A stretch of 43,856 nucleotides of DNA from Lachnospiraceae bacterium UBA3821 (GCA_002368865.1 DFDT01000130.1:1-43856), one strand, 5' to 3'. Positions 15,844 to 25,715 are shown, counted from the first letter of the stretch. The notes: generated by a model from the letters alone, not told the origin. Translations and numbers: made by a program.

Positions 15844-16923
15844 TTATGCGCCCTCGTTCATCTTGACCAGTTTGGCCGCCTGGTCCGCCGCAATGCACGC
15901 GTCCAGGATCTCCTGAATATCCCCGTTCATAACCTTATCCAGCTTATAAATTGTCAGACCGATGCGATGATCCGTCACACGCCCCTGCGGAAAATTATAG
16001 GTACGAATTTTCTCTGAACGATCGCCCGTACCGATCTGACTGCGCCGCAGCTCCGCCTCCGCATCATGTCTCTGCTGCTGTTCCAGATCATACAGCTTCG
16101 CCCGGAGCAGATTGAATGCCTTCTCCTTATTCTGGATCTGGGATTTCTCCGTCTGGCTATAGATCACGATTCCCGTGGGATAATGAGTCAGACGCACCGC
16201 TGAGTCCGTGGTGTTGACACACTGTCCTCCGTTTCCGGATGCACGCATCACATCGATTCGGATATCCTTGTCTTCAATCTTGATGTCAATGTCCTCGTCC
16301 ACCTCCGGCATGACCGCCACGCTGATGGTAGAGGTATGGATCCGCCCGCCGCTCTCCGTCTCCGGCACACGCTGCACGCGGTGCACACCGCTCTCATATT
16401 TCATCACGGAATAAGCGCCCTGCCCGGTAATGGTAAACTGCACTTCCTTCATGCCGCCGATTCCGATCTCATCCACATTCATGGTCTCCACTCTCCAGTG
16501 GCGCCCCTCCGCATAATGTACATACATACGATAGATTTCCGCTGCAAACAGCGCCGCCTCATCACCGCCGGCGCCTGCACGGATCTCTACGATCACGTTC
16601 TTGTCATCGTTGGGATCTTTGGGCAGAAGCAAAATCTTCAGCGTCTGCTCCAGCTCTTCCGCACGCTTCTTACTGTCATTCAGCGTTTCCTTGATCATCT
16701 CCCGCATTTCATCATCATTCTCCTCGTCCAGCATTGCCAGAGAATCCTCGATGTCCTGCTTGCATTTCTTGTATTCCGTATAAGCTTCCACAAGGGGCGT
16801 CAGATCACTCTGCTCCTTCATCAGCTTACGGAAACGCTCCTGATTATTTGTGACCGTAGGCTCATGCAGCTCTCCCATGATCTCCTCATAACGGATCAAT
16901 AAATCTTCTAACTTATCAAACAT
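15844..16923 (-). CDS. prfA: Peptide chain release factor 1
   Basis: RF1 reads UAA and UAG stops and hydrolyses peptidyl-tRNA. The length (359) is standard. The GGQ catalytic motif is at residues 232-234 (NGGQCVN). The stop-codon tripeptide is PET at 187-189 (RVPETESGG), the RF1-type PxT rather than the SPF of RF2. The ATG at 16923 follows GAGGTTGGGAA. It lies 39 bp after prmC, whose product methylates the GGQ glutamine, so substrate and modifier are co-transcribed. Confidence 0.97.
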   Translation of the reverse strand: MFDKLEDLLIRYEEIMGELHEPTVTNNQERFRKLMKEQSDLTPLVEAYTEYKKCKQDIEDSLAMLDEENDDEMREMIKETLNDSKKRAEELEQTLKILLLPKDPNDDKNVIVEIRAGAGGDEAALFAAEIYRMYVHYAEGRHWRVETMNVDEIGIGGMKEVQFTITGQGAYSVMKYESGVHRVQRVPETESGGRIHTSTISVAVMPEVDEDIDIKIEDKDIRIDVMRASGNGGQCVNTTDSAVRLTHYPTGIVIYSQTEKSQIQNKEKAFNLLRAKLYDLEQQQRHDAEAELRRSQIGTGDRSEKIRTYNFPQGRVTDHRIGLTIYKLDKVMNGDIQEILDACIAADQAAKLVKMNEGA

Positions 16924-16962
16924 TTCCCAACCTCACTATCTTCTCAAATTTACAGTCGTCTC

Positions 16963-17799
16963 TCAAAACCAGGTTCCGTAAACCACCCGATCGAGTCCTG
17001 CATAATCCTGTATGACACAGACCTCCTGAAAACCCGTCCGCATCATGAGCTGCTTCACCGCTTCTCCCTGATTATATCCAATCTCAAAGAAAAGCATTCC
17101 GCCTCCACACAGGTACCCGGGACTCTCTGCAACAATCTTTCTGTAAAAATCCAAGCCGTCCACCCCGCCGTCCAGCGCCGCAAGCGGTTCATGTTCCCGC
17201 ACCTCCGGCATCAGTTCCGGGATCACCTGTCGTTCAATATAGGGTGGATTGGAAACAATGATCTCGAATTGTTCCGAAATATTTTCAAACAGATCTCCCT
17301 GTACGAAGTTGATCTGCTGCTCTCCCAGCAATCGCACGGCATTCTTCCCAGCAACCGCCAGTGCCTCCCCGGAAATATCCGCCCCCACGCCGCTGCATCC
17401 GTTGGTATAATGGAGCAGACTGATCAAAATGCAGCCGCTCCCCGTACACAGATCCAGCACCCGCATTCCGTCGTGCAGATTTTTCAATACTTCCTCCACC
17501 AGAATTTCAGTATCCTGTCTGGGGATCAGTACATGCTCATTCACCAGGAAATCCAGTCCCATAAAATTCTGCATTCCGGTCAGATGCTGCAGCGGAATTC
17601 TCGCACAGCGCTTCTCCAACAATGCCTCATAAGCCGACTGTTCCTGCTCTGTCACTTCTCTGTCTCCATGCACGAGCAATGTATTGCGGTCTGTCCCGCA
17701 AATAAATTCCAGCAAAAATCGGGCATCCAGCTCCGGCTCCGGCACTCCGGATTCCAAAAGCATATTTTTGCCCTTTTCATAACACTCCCGATAATTCAT
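16963..17799 (-). CDS. prmC: Release factor glutamine methyltransferase
   Basis: PrmC methylates the Gln of the GGQ motif in RF1/RF2 using SAM. The 278-residue protein has an N-terminal helical substrate-binding domain, the SAM motif VLDLCTGSGCI, and the catalytic NPPY motif in IVSNPPYIE. The ATG at 17799 overlaps the upstream DUF1385 stop by 4 bp and uses AAAAGG as ribosome site, pointing to translational coupling. Its immediate neighbour is its substrate's gene prfA. Confidence 0.96.
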   Translation of the reverse strand: MNYRECYEKGKNMLLESGVPEPELDARFLLEFICGTDRNTLLVHGDREVTEQEQSAYEALLEKRCARIPLQHLTGMQNFMGLDFLVNEHVLIPRQDTEILVEEVLKNLHDGMRVLDLCTGSGCILISLLHYTNGCSGVGADISGEALAVAGKNAVRLLGEQQINFVQGDLFENISEQFEIIVSNPPYIERQVIPELMPEVREHEPLAALDGGVDGLDFYRKIVAESPGYLCGGGMLFFEIGYNQGEAVKQLMMRTGFQEVCVIQDYAGLDRVVYGTWF

Positions 17800-18827
17800 A
17801 CCTTTTGCACCGTTTCATCCATGCGCTCGTCATCCTCAGCCTCCTGCGGTGTATCCTTCAGCCAGCTGTCGTCCACCTCATACCCGAAATTGTCCTTCAG
17901 ATAGGCTTTCCAATCAAACACCGCTTCCACTGCTGCGATCGCCACTTCGACCATATCTTCATCCGGCTCCCTCGTAGTCAGCCGTTGGATCAGCATCCCC
18001 GGCGCAGACAGGATATTCACAAACAGATTGTCACTTCTTCCTGCCAGGCGGATGATCTCATAGGAGATTCCTGCCACCACAGGCATCAGTAAAACTCTCA
18101 GCACCACTTTCTCCACCGCATTGTCAACCCGAATGAAGAAAAACAAGATAATACTCACAATCATCACAAAGAAAATAAAACTGGTGCCACATCGCTTATG
18201 CTGTCTGGAGCTATGCATGACATCATGTACCGTCAGCGGCCTGCCTTTTTCCACACAGTTGATGCATTTATGCTCTGCACCGTGATACTGGTAAAGCCTC
18301 TTGATGTCTTTCATGGCGCTGATGCCCCACACATAGAGCAGGAACACCACAAGTCTGATCACCCCTTCGATGATCGCGATCAGGGAATCATTTCTGATAT
18401 ATTTCTGAAAAAACAAGGATAAAAAGTACGGCAATACGATAAATATCCCCACCGCCAGGCAGATAGAAAAGACCGTCACCAACACGCTCATCAGCTGCTC
18501 ACTGCCGCTGTCGGCCTTTTTCACCTCACCGCTTTCTTCCTCATCGTAAAAAGCCGCCGAATAGTTGAGTGCCTTGATTCCCAATATCATGGAATCCACA
18601 AAATTAAATACGCCTCTGATAAACGGCAATTCCTTCAGCTTGTTTTGATGAAGCGTTCCCTGAAAGGTTTCCACATCCACAGCAATGCCGCCGTCCGGTT
18701 TTCTGACCGCGACCGCATATTTTTCTTTGTTTTTCATCATGATTCCCTCCAGAACGGCCTGTCCGCCGATCCCGGAGTATCTGTTACACTTCTTTTTGGA
18801 ACTGTCCTTGGATATGCTCTTTTCCAT
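17796..18827 (-). CDS. DUF1385 family membrane protein
   Basis: The roughly 343-residue protein has the DUF1385 opening GGQAVLEGIMM, about four membrane segments in the middle, and a conserved HGAEHKCINCVE motif rich in Cys and His that could bind metal. Its function is unknown; in Clostridia it regularly sits between rpmE and prmC. The ATG at 18827 has GAGG 6 nt upstream. An ATG 12 nt earlier is in frame but overlaps that site. The C-terminal 30 residues are charged. Confidence 0.85.
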   Translation of the reverse strand: MEKSISKDSSKKKCNRYSGIGGQAVLEGIMMKNKEKYAVAVRKPDGGIAVDVETFQGTLHQNKLKELPFIRGVFNFVDSMILGIKALNYSAAFYDEEESGEVKKADSGSEQLMSVLVTVFSICLAVGIFIVLPYFLSLFFQKYIRNDSLIAIIEGVIRLVVFLLYVWGISAMKDIKRLYQYHGAEHKCINCVEKGRPLTVHDVMHSSRQHKRCGTSFIFFVMIVSIILFFFIRVDNAVEKVVLRVLLMPVVAGISYEIIRLAGRSDNLFVNILSAPGMLIQRLTTREPDEDMVEVAIAAVEAVFDWKAYLKDNFGYEVDDSWLKDTPQEAEDDERMDETVQKV

Positions 18828-18910
18828 ACTTAACCTCATTCATAACCGCTCAGGAACATTCACCAAGTCCCTTCGTCCTAAACGATCACCAGATCACATA
18901 ATACAAAATA

Positions 18911-18926
18911 TGCGCCATATGGCGCA
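18911..18926. promoter_or_regulatory. 16-bp perfect palindrome upstream of the DUF1385 gene
   Basis: TGCGCCATATGGCGCA is a perfect palindrome 84 bp upstream of the DUF1385 start and just downstream of the rpmE terminator. It has no U-run, so an operator or another protein-binding site is more likely than a terminator. Confidence 0.35.
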
Positions 18927-18933
18927 CCAACAC

Positions 18934-18964
18934 AAAAAGGGTTGAGATAGAAATACCTCAACCC
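18934..18964 (-). terminator. Terminator of rpmE
   Basis: On the minus strand GGGTTGAG pairs with CTCAACCC around a 10-nt loop, followed by TTTTTG. It separates rpmE from the DUF1385-prmC-prfA operon. Confidence 0.85.
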
Positions 18965-18977
18965 CTTGCATACATTC

Positions 18978-19178
18978 CTATTGAACACCGTATTTTCTGT
19001 TGAACTTATCAATACGGCCATCAGTTCTCGCAGTTTTCTGCTGACCTGTGTAGAATGAATGACACTTGGAGCAAACCTCTACGTGGATCTCAGGCTTTGT
19101 AGAACCGGTCACAAACGTATTACCGCAGTTGCAGGTAACAGTTGCTTGATAGTACTTAGGATGAATTCCTTCTTTCAT
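18978..19178 (-). CDS. rpmE: 50S ribosomal protein bL31
   Basis: The 66-residue protein starts [10 protein letters not shown] at 19178, with GAGAGG upstream. It carries paired Cys motifs (CNCG and CSKC) that bind zinc, so it is the zinc-containing C+ form rather than the zinc-free paralogue. An in-frame upstream extension lacks a ribosome site and family similarity. A clear promoter lies about 80 bp upstream. Confidence 0.96.
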   Translation of the reverse strand: MKEGIHPKYYQATVTCNCGNTFVTGSTKPEIHVEVCSKCHSFYTGQQKTARTDGRIDKFNRKYGVQ

Positions 19179-19259
19179 GCTTTTCACCTCTCTATAATAA
19201 TTGTAGAATAGTTCTATGTTCTCATCCGCACTGCTTATGGAACCACAAACAGCGGTATT

Positions 19260-19288
19260 ATTGTAACACAGAGAGGGACATGATGCAA
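19260..19288 (-). promoter_or_regulatory. Sigma-A promoter of rpmE
   Basis: On the minus strand TTGCAT and TACAAT are 17 bp apart, predicting transcription from about 19253 and a leader of about 75 nt. It lies just after the rho stop codon, so rpmE can be made independently of rho. Confidence 0.8.
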
Positions 19289-19306
19289 TACCCAATTTAA
19301 AGAAAT

Positions 19307-20836
19307 TTAAATGAATTTATTTTTCTTCACTAAATTCACAAATTCAACATTGTTCCGCGTACGGGCAAACATGTCCAAAATCTTATCCGTGGCCTCATCC
19401 GGTTTCAATCCGTTTAACGCCTTCCGCATAATATTGATTGCTTCCAGTTCATCCTGATCCAACAGCAGATCCTCCCGCCTGGTACTAGACTTGGCCAGAT
19501 CAATAGCCGGGAAAATGCGTTTCTCGGACAATTTTCTGTCGAGTACCATCTCCATATTACCGGTACCTTTAAATTCCTCGTAAACCACGTCGTCCATCTT
19601 GCTTCCGGTATCAACCAGTGCCGTGGCGAGAATGGTAAGGCTTCCGCCGCCTCTCATATTACGCGCGGCACCAAAGAACCGTTTCGGCATATGTAATGCC
19701 GCCGGATCCAAACCACCGGACAATGTTCTGCCGCTGGGCGGGACAACCTGGTTATAGGCTCTGGTCAATCGCGTGATACTGTCCAGGAGGATCACCACAT
19801 CTTTCTGATGCTCCACCAGACGTTTTGCACGCTCAATCACCATCTCCGAAACTCTTTTATGATGCTCCGGGAGTTCATCAAAGGTAGAATAGATCACTTC
19901 TACATTTTCTCCCACAATAGCCTCTTTTATATCCGTTACTTCCTCCGGGCGCTCATCGATCAGCAAAATGATCATATGCATCTGCGGATTTGACCGAAGA
20001 ATAGACTTCGCCACTTCTTTTAACAAAGTTGTCTTACCTGCTTTAGGCGGGGACACGATCATACCACGCTGTCCCTTGCCCACAGGACTTACCAGATCCA
20101 TAACCCGCATGGAAATGTTGCATCCCGGCGTCTCCAGCTTAATTCTCTCATCCGGGAAGATCGGCGTCATATTCTCAAAATTCTTGCGCTTCGCAGATTC
20201 CTCCGGGGTGTATCCATTGATTGACTTCACAAAAAGCAATGCGCTGAATTTCTCCTGCTGGGTTTTGACCCGTTTATTACCGCACAGGATATCTCCGGTC
20301 TTCAGCATAAATCTGCGGATCTGACTGGGCGCCACATACACATCATTCTCTCCGGGCAGGTAATTTTCGCAGCGAATAAACCCATAGCCGTCCGGCATAA
20401 CTTCCAGAATACCGCTTGCCTCCTGTCCGCTGTCAAGCTCTTTCAGTGCCTGTGCTTCCTCCTCCGGAGACTGTGTCCCCGGAATCTGATCTGCCGCCTG
20501 TATTCCAGTTTGTCCTGCCGCTGTTCCCTGCACGTTTACGGGCGGTGCTGCCACTGCCTGTCCCGATGCCACAGTTCCCGCCTGACGCGGTGCATTCCTG
20601 ACGATAACAGTCCTGGACTTCTCTGGATTTCTCGTCTGCTCCACTGTCTTTTCCGGCTCTCTCTCCCTGCTCTTCGACGCTTCTTCCGCTTCGGCAAGCT
20701 TTTTCAGGCGTTCATCCTCTGCCAGCATAGCTTCCACAAGCTCTGACTTCTTCATGGTAGAAGTTCCCTTCAATCCGCGCACCTTTGCCAGCTCTTTCAA
20801 TTGCAGCAATGCCAATGATTCATATTTTTCTCTCAT
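19307..20836 (-). CDS. rho: Transcription termination factor Rho with long N-terminal insertion
   Basis: Rho is a hexameric RNA-dependent ATPase that ends transcripts. The 509-residue protein has the N-terminal SAP-like [14 protein letters not shown], a cold-shock-like RNA-binding domain (from about 140; DGYGFIR), and the Walker [10 protein letters not shown] (262-270). Between the first two domains lies about 85-90 residues of low-complexity Ala/Gln/Pro/Glu sequence (about 50-138), making it longer than E. coli Rho (419). Its ATG at 20836 has GGAGG. The leader is about 160 nt. Confidence 0.96.
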   Translation of the reverse strand: MREKYESLALLQLKELAKVRGLKGTSTMKKSELVEAMLAEDERLKKLAEAEEASKSREREPEKTVEQTRNPEKSRTVIVRNAPRQAGTVASGQAVAAPPVNVQGTAAGQTGIQAADQIPGTQSPEEEAQALKELDSGQEASGILEVMPDGYGFIRCENYLPGENDVYVAPSQIRRFMLKTGDILCGNKRVKTQQEKFSALLFVKSINGYTPEESAKRKNFENMTPIFPDERIKLETPGCNISMRVMDLVSPVGKGQRGMIVSPPKAGKTTLLKEVAKSILRSNPQMHMIILLIDERPEEVTDIKEAIVGENVEVIYSTFDELPEHHKRVSEMVIERAKRLVEHQKDVVILLDSITRLTRAYNQVVPPSGRTLSGGLDPAALHMPKRFFGAARNMRGGGSLTILATALVDTGSKMDDVVYEEFKGTGNMEMVLDRKLSEKRIFPAIDLAKSSTRREDLLLDQDELEAINIMRKALNGLKPDEATDKILDMFARTRNNVEFVNLVKKNKFI

Positions 20837-21160
20837 ATCATCCTCCTAAAGCATACTCAAATCACATCATCTGATATATATCACTTTTCCTTCTGTATTT
20901 TCCTTATATGTCACGCACAACACGTTACCATGCTGCATATGTTCCACACATTGCACACGTTTCATTGGGGATTTTCACAAGACAGGTATAGAACGTGCAT
21001 ATATTATAATATAATTTTATCTAAATAGGAAGCCCTAATTTATTAAAATTCTTAATTTATTTGGCAGATTTGCAAAAAACAATTGCATTTTTCCCGCTTT
21101 TCACTATACTGTAATTGTTTCACATGATTTCGGGTGTCCCATAAGTACGAAGGAGCTATT
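20837..21160. other. Divergent intergenic region of rho and the PAP2-like gene
   Basis: The region is AT-rich near 21000-21060. On the minus strand a TATAAT near 21002-21007 with a poor -35 may start the rho transcript. On the plus strand TTGCAT (21083-21088) and TATACT (21105-21110), 16 bp apart, form a likely promoter for the PAP2-like gene. I see no riboswitch or repeat. Confidence 0.5.
21083..21110 (+). promoter_or_regulatory. Promoter of the PAP2-like gene
   Basis: TTGCAT and TATACT with a 16-bp spacer lie about 50 bp upstream of the ATG at 21161. Confidence 0.55.
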
Positions 21161-21826
21161 ATGAAAAAATGCAAAATACTTTGGAATAAATACCATCATG
21201 CCCTGCCTTTGATCCTGTATATCATCATTTATTGGATCTGGTTTTGGCATTTGGAGGCAAAGGTGACCGATCCGCAATATATCATTCACATGCGTATAGA
21301 CGACTATATTCCCTTCTGTGAACTGTTTGTAATTCCCTATTGTATGTGGTTCGGTTACATAACCGGCGTCATACTCTATCTGCTCTTTACCGACAAAAAA
21401 GAATATTACCGCGCCTGCCTGTTTCTGTTCACCGGAATGACCATATTCCTGATCATCTCCACGCTGTGGCCAAACGGACACCAACTGCGGCTCGCCGCAA
21501 TGCCCCGGGATAACATTTTTACTCATATCGTTTCTTCCCTGTGGAACACCGACACGCCGAACAATCTCTGGCCCAGCATACATGTTTATAACTCACTCGG
21601 TGCACACTTTGCGGTGCTTCACAGCAGCCGGCTTACGGAGAAAAAATGGGTTCGCCGCGGATCGCTCATCCTATGCTGTTCCATCATTCTCTCTACCGTT
21701 TTCATCAAACAGCATTCCATGTTTGATGTACTGACAGCCTTTGGCATGGCCGCAATCATGTATGTTTTGGTCTATCAAGCTTCATTTGTAATCTTTTCAT
21801 GTAGGCGCCAAAAGCGGAGGGCATAG
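21161..21826 (+). CDS. PAP2-like membrane phosphatase/phosphotransferase
   Basis: The 221-residue protein has about five membrane helices. The PAP2 active-site pieces are WPSIHVYNS (the S-x-H motif) and KQHSMFDV (H-x-x-x-D type), while the first K-x6-R-P motif is not obvious. The family dephosphorylates lipid phosphates such as undecaprenyl pyrophosphate or phosphatidic acid, or transfers inositol phosphate. The ATG at 21161 has AAGGAG. Its last 71 bp overlap tail-to-tail with the SfsA-MutY gene. Confidence 0.75.
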   Translation: MKKCKILWNKYHHALPLILYIIIYWIWFWHLEAKVTDPQYIIHMRIDDYIPFCELFVIPYCMWFGYITGVILYLLFTDKKEYYRACLFLFTGMTIFLIISTLWPNGHQLRLAAMPRDNIFTHIVSSLWNTDTPNNLWPSIHVYNSLGAHFAVLHSSRLTEKKWVRRGSLILCCSIILSTVFIKQHSMFDVLTAFGMAAIMYVLVYQASFVIFSCRRQKRRA

Positions 21827-23531
21827 GATATTGATCCTTTGTCTCCTCCGGCCTGATATAGATCCAGTCCTTGATCTCTGTTCCGGGATTCCGTTGTTCC
21901 AATTCATCCGTCTGCACCATATACCCCTTCATATGCCATTCCTTATGCGTAAAAATATGTTTTGCATCCTCTAACGGTACGATCCGGATTGTTTTCACAC
22001 CGTTTCTATCCAGATAAGCTATGACTTCCTCTGCAGTCCGGAATCCGTCCAGCCACGGAAACTCATACATTCCCGCCAGCAGTCCCTTCTCAGGTCGTTT
22101 TCGAATGACCGTATGCTCTGCGTCTCTGATGAGCAAAACGGTCTTTTGCTCTATCTTTCTGCCCTTTGCATGGGCTTTTCGCGGATAATCAAGTTCCGTT
22201 CCGTCGCCATGTGCCAGGCAAAGCCCCGCCAACGGGCACTTATCACACAAAGGTGCCCCATTAGGAATACAGACACAGGCCCCCAATTCCATCATGGCTT
22301 GATTAAAATCTCCCGGTCTGTCCCCCGGAATGATCTGCCCGACTTCCTGTTCCATCTGTCGTTTCACCTGAGCATCGGATATCAGACGCTCATCCTTGCA
22401 CAATCTCGCCAACACCCGCATCACATTACCGTCCACGGCCGGCACTGCCTCGCCAAACCCGATGGATGCGATCGCACCGGCTGTATAACTGCCGATTCCG
22501 CATAAGGTAAGCAGATCCGCATAGCTGGAAGGTATCTTTCCGCCAAATTGACCCATAATCTGCACTGCCGCTTTCTGCAGATTGCGCACCCGATTATAAT
22601 ATCCCAGACCTTCCCAGAGTTTTAACAGCATCTCCTCCTCTGCCCCCGCCAACATTTCCACGTTGGGAAGCGCCTTCATAAAACGCTCAAAATAAGGTTT
22701 TACCGCCTCTACCCGGGTCTGCTGCAGCATGATTTCCGAAATCCATATGCGATAGGCATCCGGCTGATCCCGCCATGGCAAAATACGTTTATTTGCATCG
22801 TACCACATAAGAAGCGGCGCAGGTATCTTTGCCAAAACCTGATCCCTGTTTTCCAGTCTGACCGGCACTTCGGCATCTATCTCTATTTTGTCCTCTGACA
22901 CATTACAGTCATATGCGTAAATCTCCACGCCAGCTGCTGCCGCCTCTGTCAGCGCCTCTGCAAATGCGGGCTGAATTTCACGGGTCGGTCGAAAATACGC
23001 CGCACCTTTCATCTGGATCACAAAGATCACGCAGGCTCCAAAGCCCTCTCTTCTCGCCTGTATCAGCTCCCGCATATGTTTCACAGCCCGTTCAGACGGT
23101 GCATCCGGAAAGCTCACAACGCCGTTTTCTTCCAAGGTGACTCCCTTGACCTCCAGAAAAATCTTTTGTTCCTCCGTCTCCAGATAAAAATCAAACCTGG
23201 AGTTTCCGTAACAGGTTTCCGGCCGCACCGATACCAGATCTGGAAACAGCTTCTTTTTGAGAAGCCATTCTCCTACCACCTGATTCGGTGCCTGGGAATC
23301 CACGTTTACCAGTCTGCCGTTCTTTTCCACCGTCACAAGATCATAAGCGGTGGCACGCTCTTTCTTATCACTGTGCGTCAGCCATACCCGCGCTCCCGGC
23401 ACCAGCAGTTCTCTGCACCTTCCGGTGTTCTTTACATGTATTTTTTCAATTTTATCATTTAATTTCACATAGGCTGTAAACCGATTGATCCTCTCAATCC
23501 ATTCAGCCTGCGCGATGGATGGATACTTCAT
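21756..23531 (-). CDS. SfsA-MutY fusion: nuclease-like SfsA domain plus adenine DNA glycosylase
   Basis: The 591-residue protein joins two complete families. Residues 1-235 are SfsA: RFDFYLE (Asp114) and IFLEVKG (Glu127, Lys129) form a PD-(D/E)xK-like nuclease site. Residues 236-591 are MutY: LPWRDQPDAYRIWISEIMLQQTRV includes Glu266 as catalytic acid, VDGNV Asp367, four Cys for the iron-sulfur cluster (421, 429, 432, 438) and a Nudix-like 8-oxoG recognition domain at the end. MutY removes A opposite 8-oxoguanine. The frame is continuous through the join with no stop or internal start needed. It overlaps the 5'-nucleotidase stop upstream by 29 bp. Confidence 0.93.
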   Translation of the reverse strand: MKYPSIAQAEWIERINRFTAYVKLNDKIEKIHVKNTGRCRELLVPGARVWLTHSDKKERATAYDLVTVEKNGRLVNVDSQAPNQVVGEWLLKKKLFPDLVSVRPETCYGNSRFDFYLETEEQKIFLEVKGVTLEENGVVSFPDAPSERAVKHMRELIQARREGFGACVIFVIQMKGAAYFRPTREIQPAFAEALTEAAAAGVEIYAYDCNVSEDKIEIDAEVPVRLENRDQVLAKIPAPLLMWYDANKRILPWRDQPDAYRIWISEIMLQQTRVEAVKPYFERFMKALPNVEMLAGAEEEMLLKLWEGLGYYNRVRNLQKAAVQIMGQFGGKIPSSYADLLTLCGIGSYTAGAIASIGFGEAVPAVDGNVMRVLARLCKDERLISDAQVKRQMEQEVGQIIPGDRPGDFNQAMMELGACVCIPNGAPLCDKCPLAGLCLAHGDGTELDYPRKAHAKGRKIEQKTVLLIRDAEHTVIRKRPEKGLLAGMYEFPWLDGFRTAEEVIAYLDRNGVKTIRIVPLEDAKHIFTHKEWHMKGYMVQTDELEQRNPGTEIKDWIYIRPEETKDQYPMPSAFGAYMKRLQMKLDRPKHT

Positions 23532-24459
23532 CGCTCAAACTCTCTCTTCCCTTCTTTTTCCGATAAGGCACCCTCGCCGCCGGCACTGCCTCCGCCGCAC
23601 TCAACGTGTGCACCGACTGATCATCAAAAAAAATCTGTGCACCGAAAGCCGCCAAAACAGCTTTTTTCTCCAGACCACCCAGGAAAAAGGCCTCGTCCAC
23701 CCTGACCTGCCATGCGCGCAGGGTCCGTATTACCCGCTCATGGGCAGGAGCACTCCGGGCTGTGACCAATGCCGTGCGGATAGGACATTCTCCCGTCTCC
23801 GCTGCCAGTCTTTCCTGCAATGCGGACAATTTTTTCAGGAACTGTGCAAACGGCCCCTCCGCCAACGGTGTCCGTGCATTGCGCTCCTCATTTTCCTCAA
23901 AAGCGTGCAGTCCCTTTGTCTGAAAGATCCGCTCCGATTCATCCGTAAACAGGACCGCATCCCCGTCAAAGGCAATCCTGATCTGTGACGGCCTGCCGTT
24001 CCATCCCGCGTTGGAAGTAAATGTTCTGCCCTGCTCGGTACAGATGATCCCTGCGGCAATCCCACTGTCGATTGCACACTGCACATCCTCTTCACAAGCT
24101 GAGAGATACAGGTCGGTGTGAAATGCTTCCAGATAAGGCGCCAGGGACGCTCCGCTCACTAAAACCGCCCTTGTGATCGGTAAATGATAATGCCGTATCG
24201 TATGAAATACCCGCAGAGAAGTATCCGGACTGTTGTGGGACATGATGATCACCTCAACCAGCGGCTCCTCCCCCTCCCGATTCAACGCCAGAAACGATCG
24301 GATCAATCCGAATCCCGGCCCCGGTTTCAGCGGCACCTGCTCATTCGCAATCTGATAGCTGCAATAAGCCGCAACGCCCTGCGCCTCATAAATGGCATGT
24401 TCTTTTGTCAGGTCAAATAATGCCCTGGCCGATATGCCGATCACCATTTTGTCTGCCAT
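23503..24459 (-). CDS. 5'-nucleotidase (cytosolic 5'-NT IA-like)
   Basis: The 318-residue protein matches the bacterial 5'-nucleotidase family (PF06189). Features visible are the opening VIGISARALFDL, RIAFDGDAVLFTDESE (acidic HAD-like site) and IFFDDQSVH near the C-terminus. It would dephosphorylate nucleoside 5'-monophosphates. I choose the ATG at 24459, which follows AGGAG; an upstream in-frame ATG at 24522 lacks a site. It is coupled to the SfsA-MutY start. Confidence 0.85.
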   Translation of the reverse strand: MADKMVIGISARALFDLTKEHAIYEAQGVAAYCSYQIANEQVPLKPGPGFGLIRSFLALNREGEEPLVEVIIMSHNSPDTSLRVFHTIRHYHLPITRAVLVSGASLAPYLEAFHTDLYLSACEEDVQCAIDSGIAAGIICTEQGRTFTSNAGWNGRPSQIRIAFDGDAVLFTDESERIFQTKGLHAFEENEERNARTPLAEGPFAQFLKKLSALQERLAAETGECPIRTALVTARSAPAHERVIRTLRAWQVRVDEAFFLGGLEKKAVLAAFGAQIFFDDQSVHTLSAAEAVPAARVPYRKKKGRESLSDEVSIHRAG

Positions 24460-24503
24460 ATCGCCGCTCCTTTCTCTATCCATATCAGAGCAGCATCCGG
24501 ACG

Positions 24504-25100
24504 TCAGCGCAAACGATTGCACTCATACTTTTCCAATGTCAGCAGGCAGGATCGTAACGATGCATATCTCTCCTGGGTCTCTCCGTCCGGCACCTCTATG
24601 TCACAGGCGACTGCCATGGTTGTGATCATATCATCTGTAATACGGTGATGCAGCCCGGCCAGAATATTCAGTCTGTCCTCATAGGATGTGGCATCCAGAA
24701 ACTCCATGAGCTGCGGATCCAAACCGCTTGTTTCTTCCGGAAAGCTTTCCTCTGCATGATTCTCCTCTGCCGGAACCCCTTGCGGCTTTTCCGTCTGGAT
24801 CTTCCCGTCCGTTCCCTGCGCAGTTCCCACGGCATGTTCCCGCTCTCGCTCTGCCTTGCGCTCTTCATTTTCACTCTGCAGTTCAAAACGATATTTCTGT
24901 GCCGCGTCAGGATACTTCTGCCTGTCCACCTCACTCAGAAACATGTCAAGAGGTCTGGCATATGTTTTAAAGTCTCCATACAGGGCCTGATATACCACCA
25001 GCTGCTCATCCGTTTCCGTATGCTGTGCTATTGCCGTGATCTGATATAGATTTCCCTTAAAATGTTTATAGATTTCATGCGGTCTGGGAATAAATGACAT
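24504..25100 (-). CDS. DUF1653 protein with acidic linker
   Basis: The 198-residue protein has an N-terminal DUF1653 domain (HEIYKHFKGN through YGDFKTYARPLDMF, about residues 5-62), a charged low-complexity linker (about 70-125), and a helical C-terminal region. The DUF1653 fold is small and beta-rich; its role is unknown. ATG at 25100 has AGGAG 7 nt upstream. It sits 44 bp upstream of the 5'-nucleotidase start. Confidence 0.8.
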   Translation of the reverse strand: MSFIPRPHEIYKHFKGNLYQITAIAQHTETDEQLVVYQALYGDFKTYARPLDMFLSEVDRQKYPDAAQKYRFELQSENEERKAEREREHAVGTAQGTDGKIQTEKPQGVPAEENHAEESFPEETSGLDPQLMEFLDATSYEDRLNILAGLHHRITDDMITTMAVACDIEVPDGETQERYASLRSCLLTLEKYECNRLR

Positions 25101-25229
25101 TTGCAAACTCCTTTCGGCAACCGTCTTTCAAACGATCCATAACGATTTACTCATAAAGAGTATACCCCTATTTTATACAAATGTCATGCAAATCTTTTGT
25201 CGAAATCTGTCATTCCCGCAATCCTATTC

Positions 25230-25616
25230 TTATAAAGTAAAAAACTGGTATTCAAATTTACAGCTGTCCTCCGGGGATGCGCAGGGAAAATTCTCCGCCA
25301 ATGCTTTCAGCTCCTGCATCAACGCCTCCCGCTCCGCAGGATCCATTCGATCGATCTTTCTGTGATGAATCGTAAACGTATACATGCGCTCCGTATTCTT
25401 CTCCACCACTCTGTTCAGCGTAATTCCGCAATGTGCATATCCCATCTGTGTCAATTGCTCCTCGGTTTCCTTTAACAGCACTTTTTCCTGCTCTCTGTAA
25501 AACTGCTCTTTCTCCGCCAATTCCAACTGCTCCTGCCCGCGCACCGTTTCCTTGACACAAAACCCGATCATTCCCACTAAGACAAGCACTGCGATCCCAT
25601 ACAAATAATTTTTCAT
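25230..25616 (-). CDS. Small membrane-anchored hypothetical protein
   Basis: The 128-residue protein has an N-terminal membrane helix (about 4-20), a Glu/Gln-rich coiled-coil-like stretch (about 28-55), and a C-terminal domain with two Cys (about 111 and 118) that could pair outside the cell. I do not recognise the family. ATG at 25616 has AAGGAGG 9 nt upstream. No partner is implied by the neighbours. Confidence 0.7.
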   Translation of the reverse strand: MKNYLYGIAVLVLVGMIGFCVKETVRGQEQLELAEKEQFYREQEKVLLKETEEQLTQMGYAHCGITLNRVVEKNTERMYTFTIHHRKIDRMDPAEREALMQELKALAENFPCASPEDSCKFEYQFFTL

Positions 25617-25715
25617 AATAAAATACCTCCTTATCCGATGTCATTGGTCTCTGACGTTCTGATAAGAAGGTATCATATTTTCAGTCCATAAAAAGTACCT
25701 TGATCCGTTTGCCTG

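Noticed and set aside
21104..21583. A minus-strand frame opposite the PAP2-like gene
   Set aside because: It lacks a ribosome site and the plus-strand gene has strong membrane and motif support.
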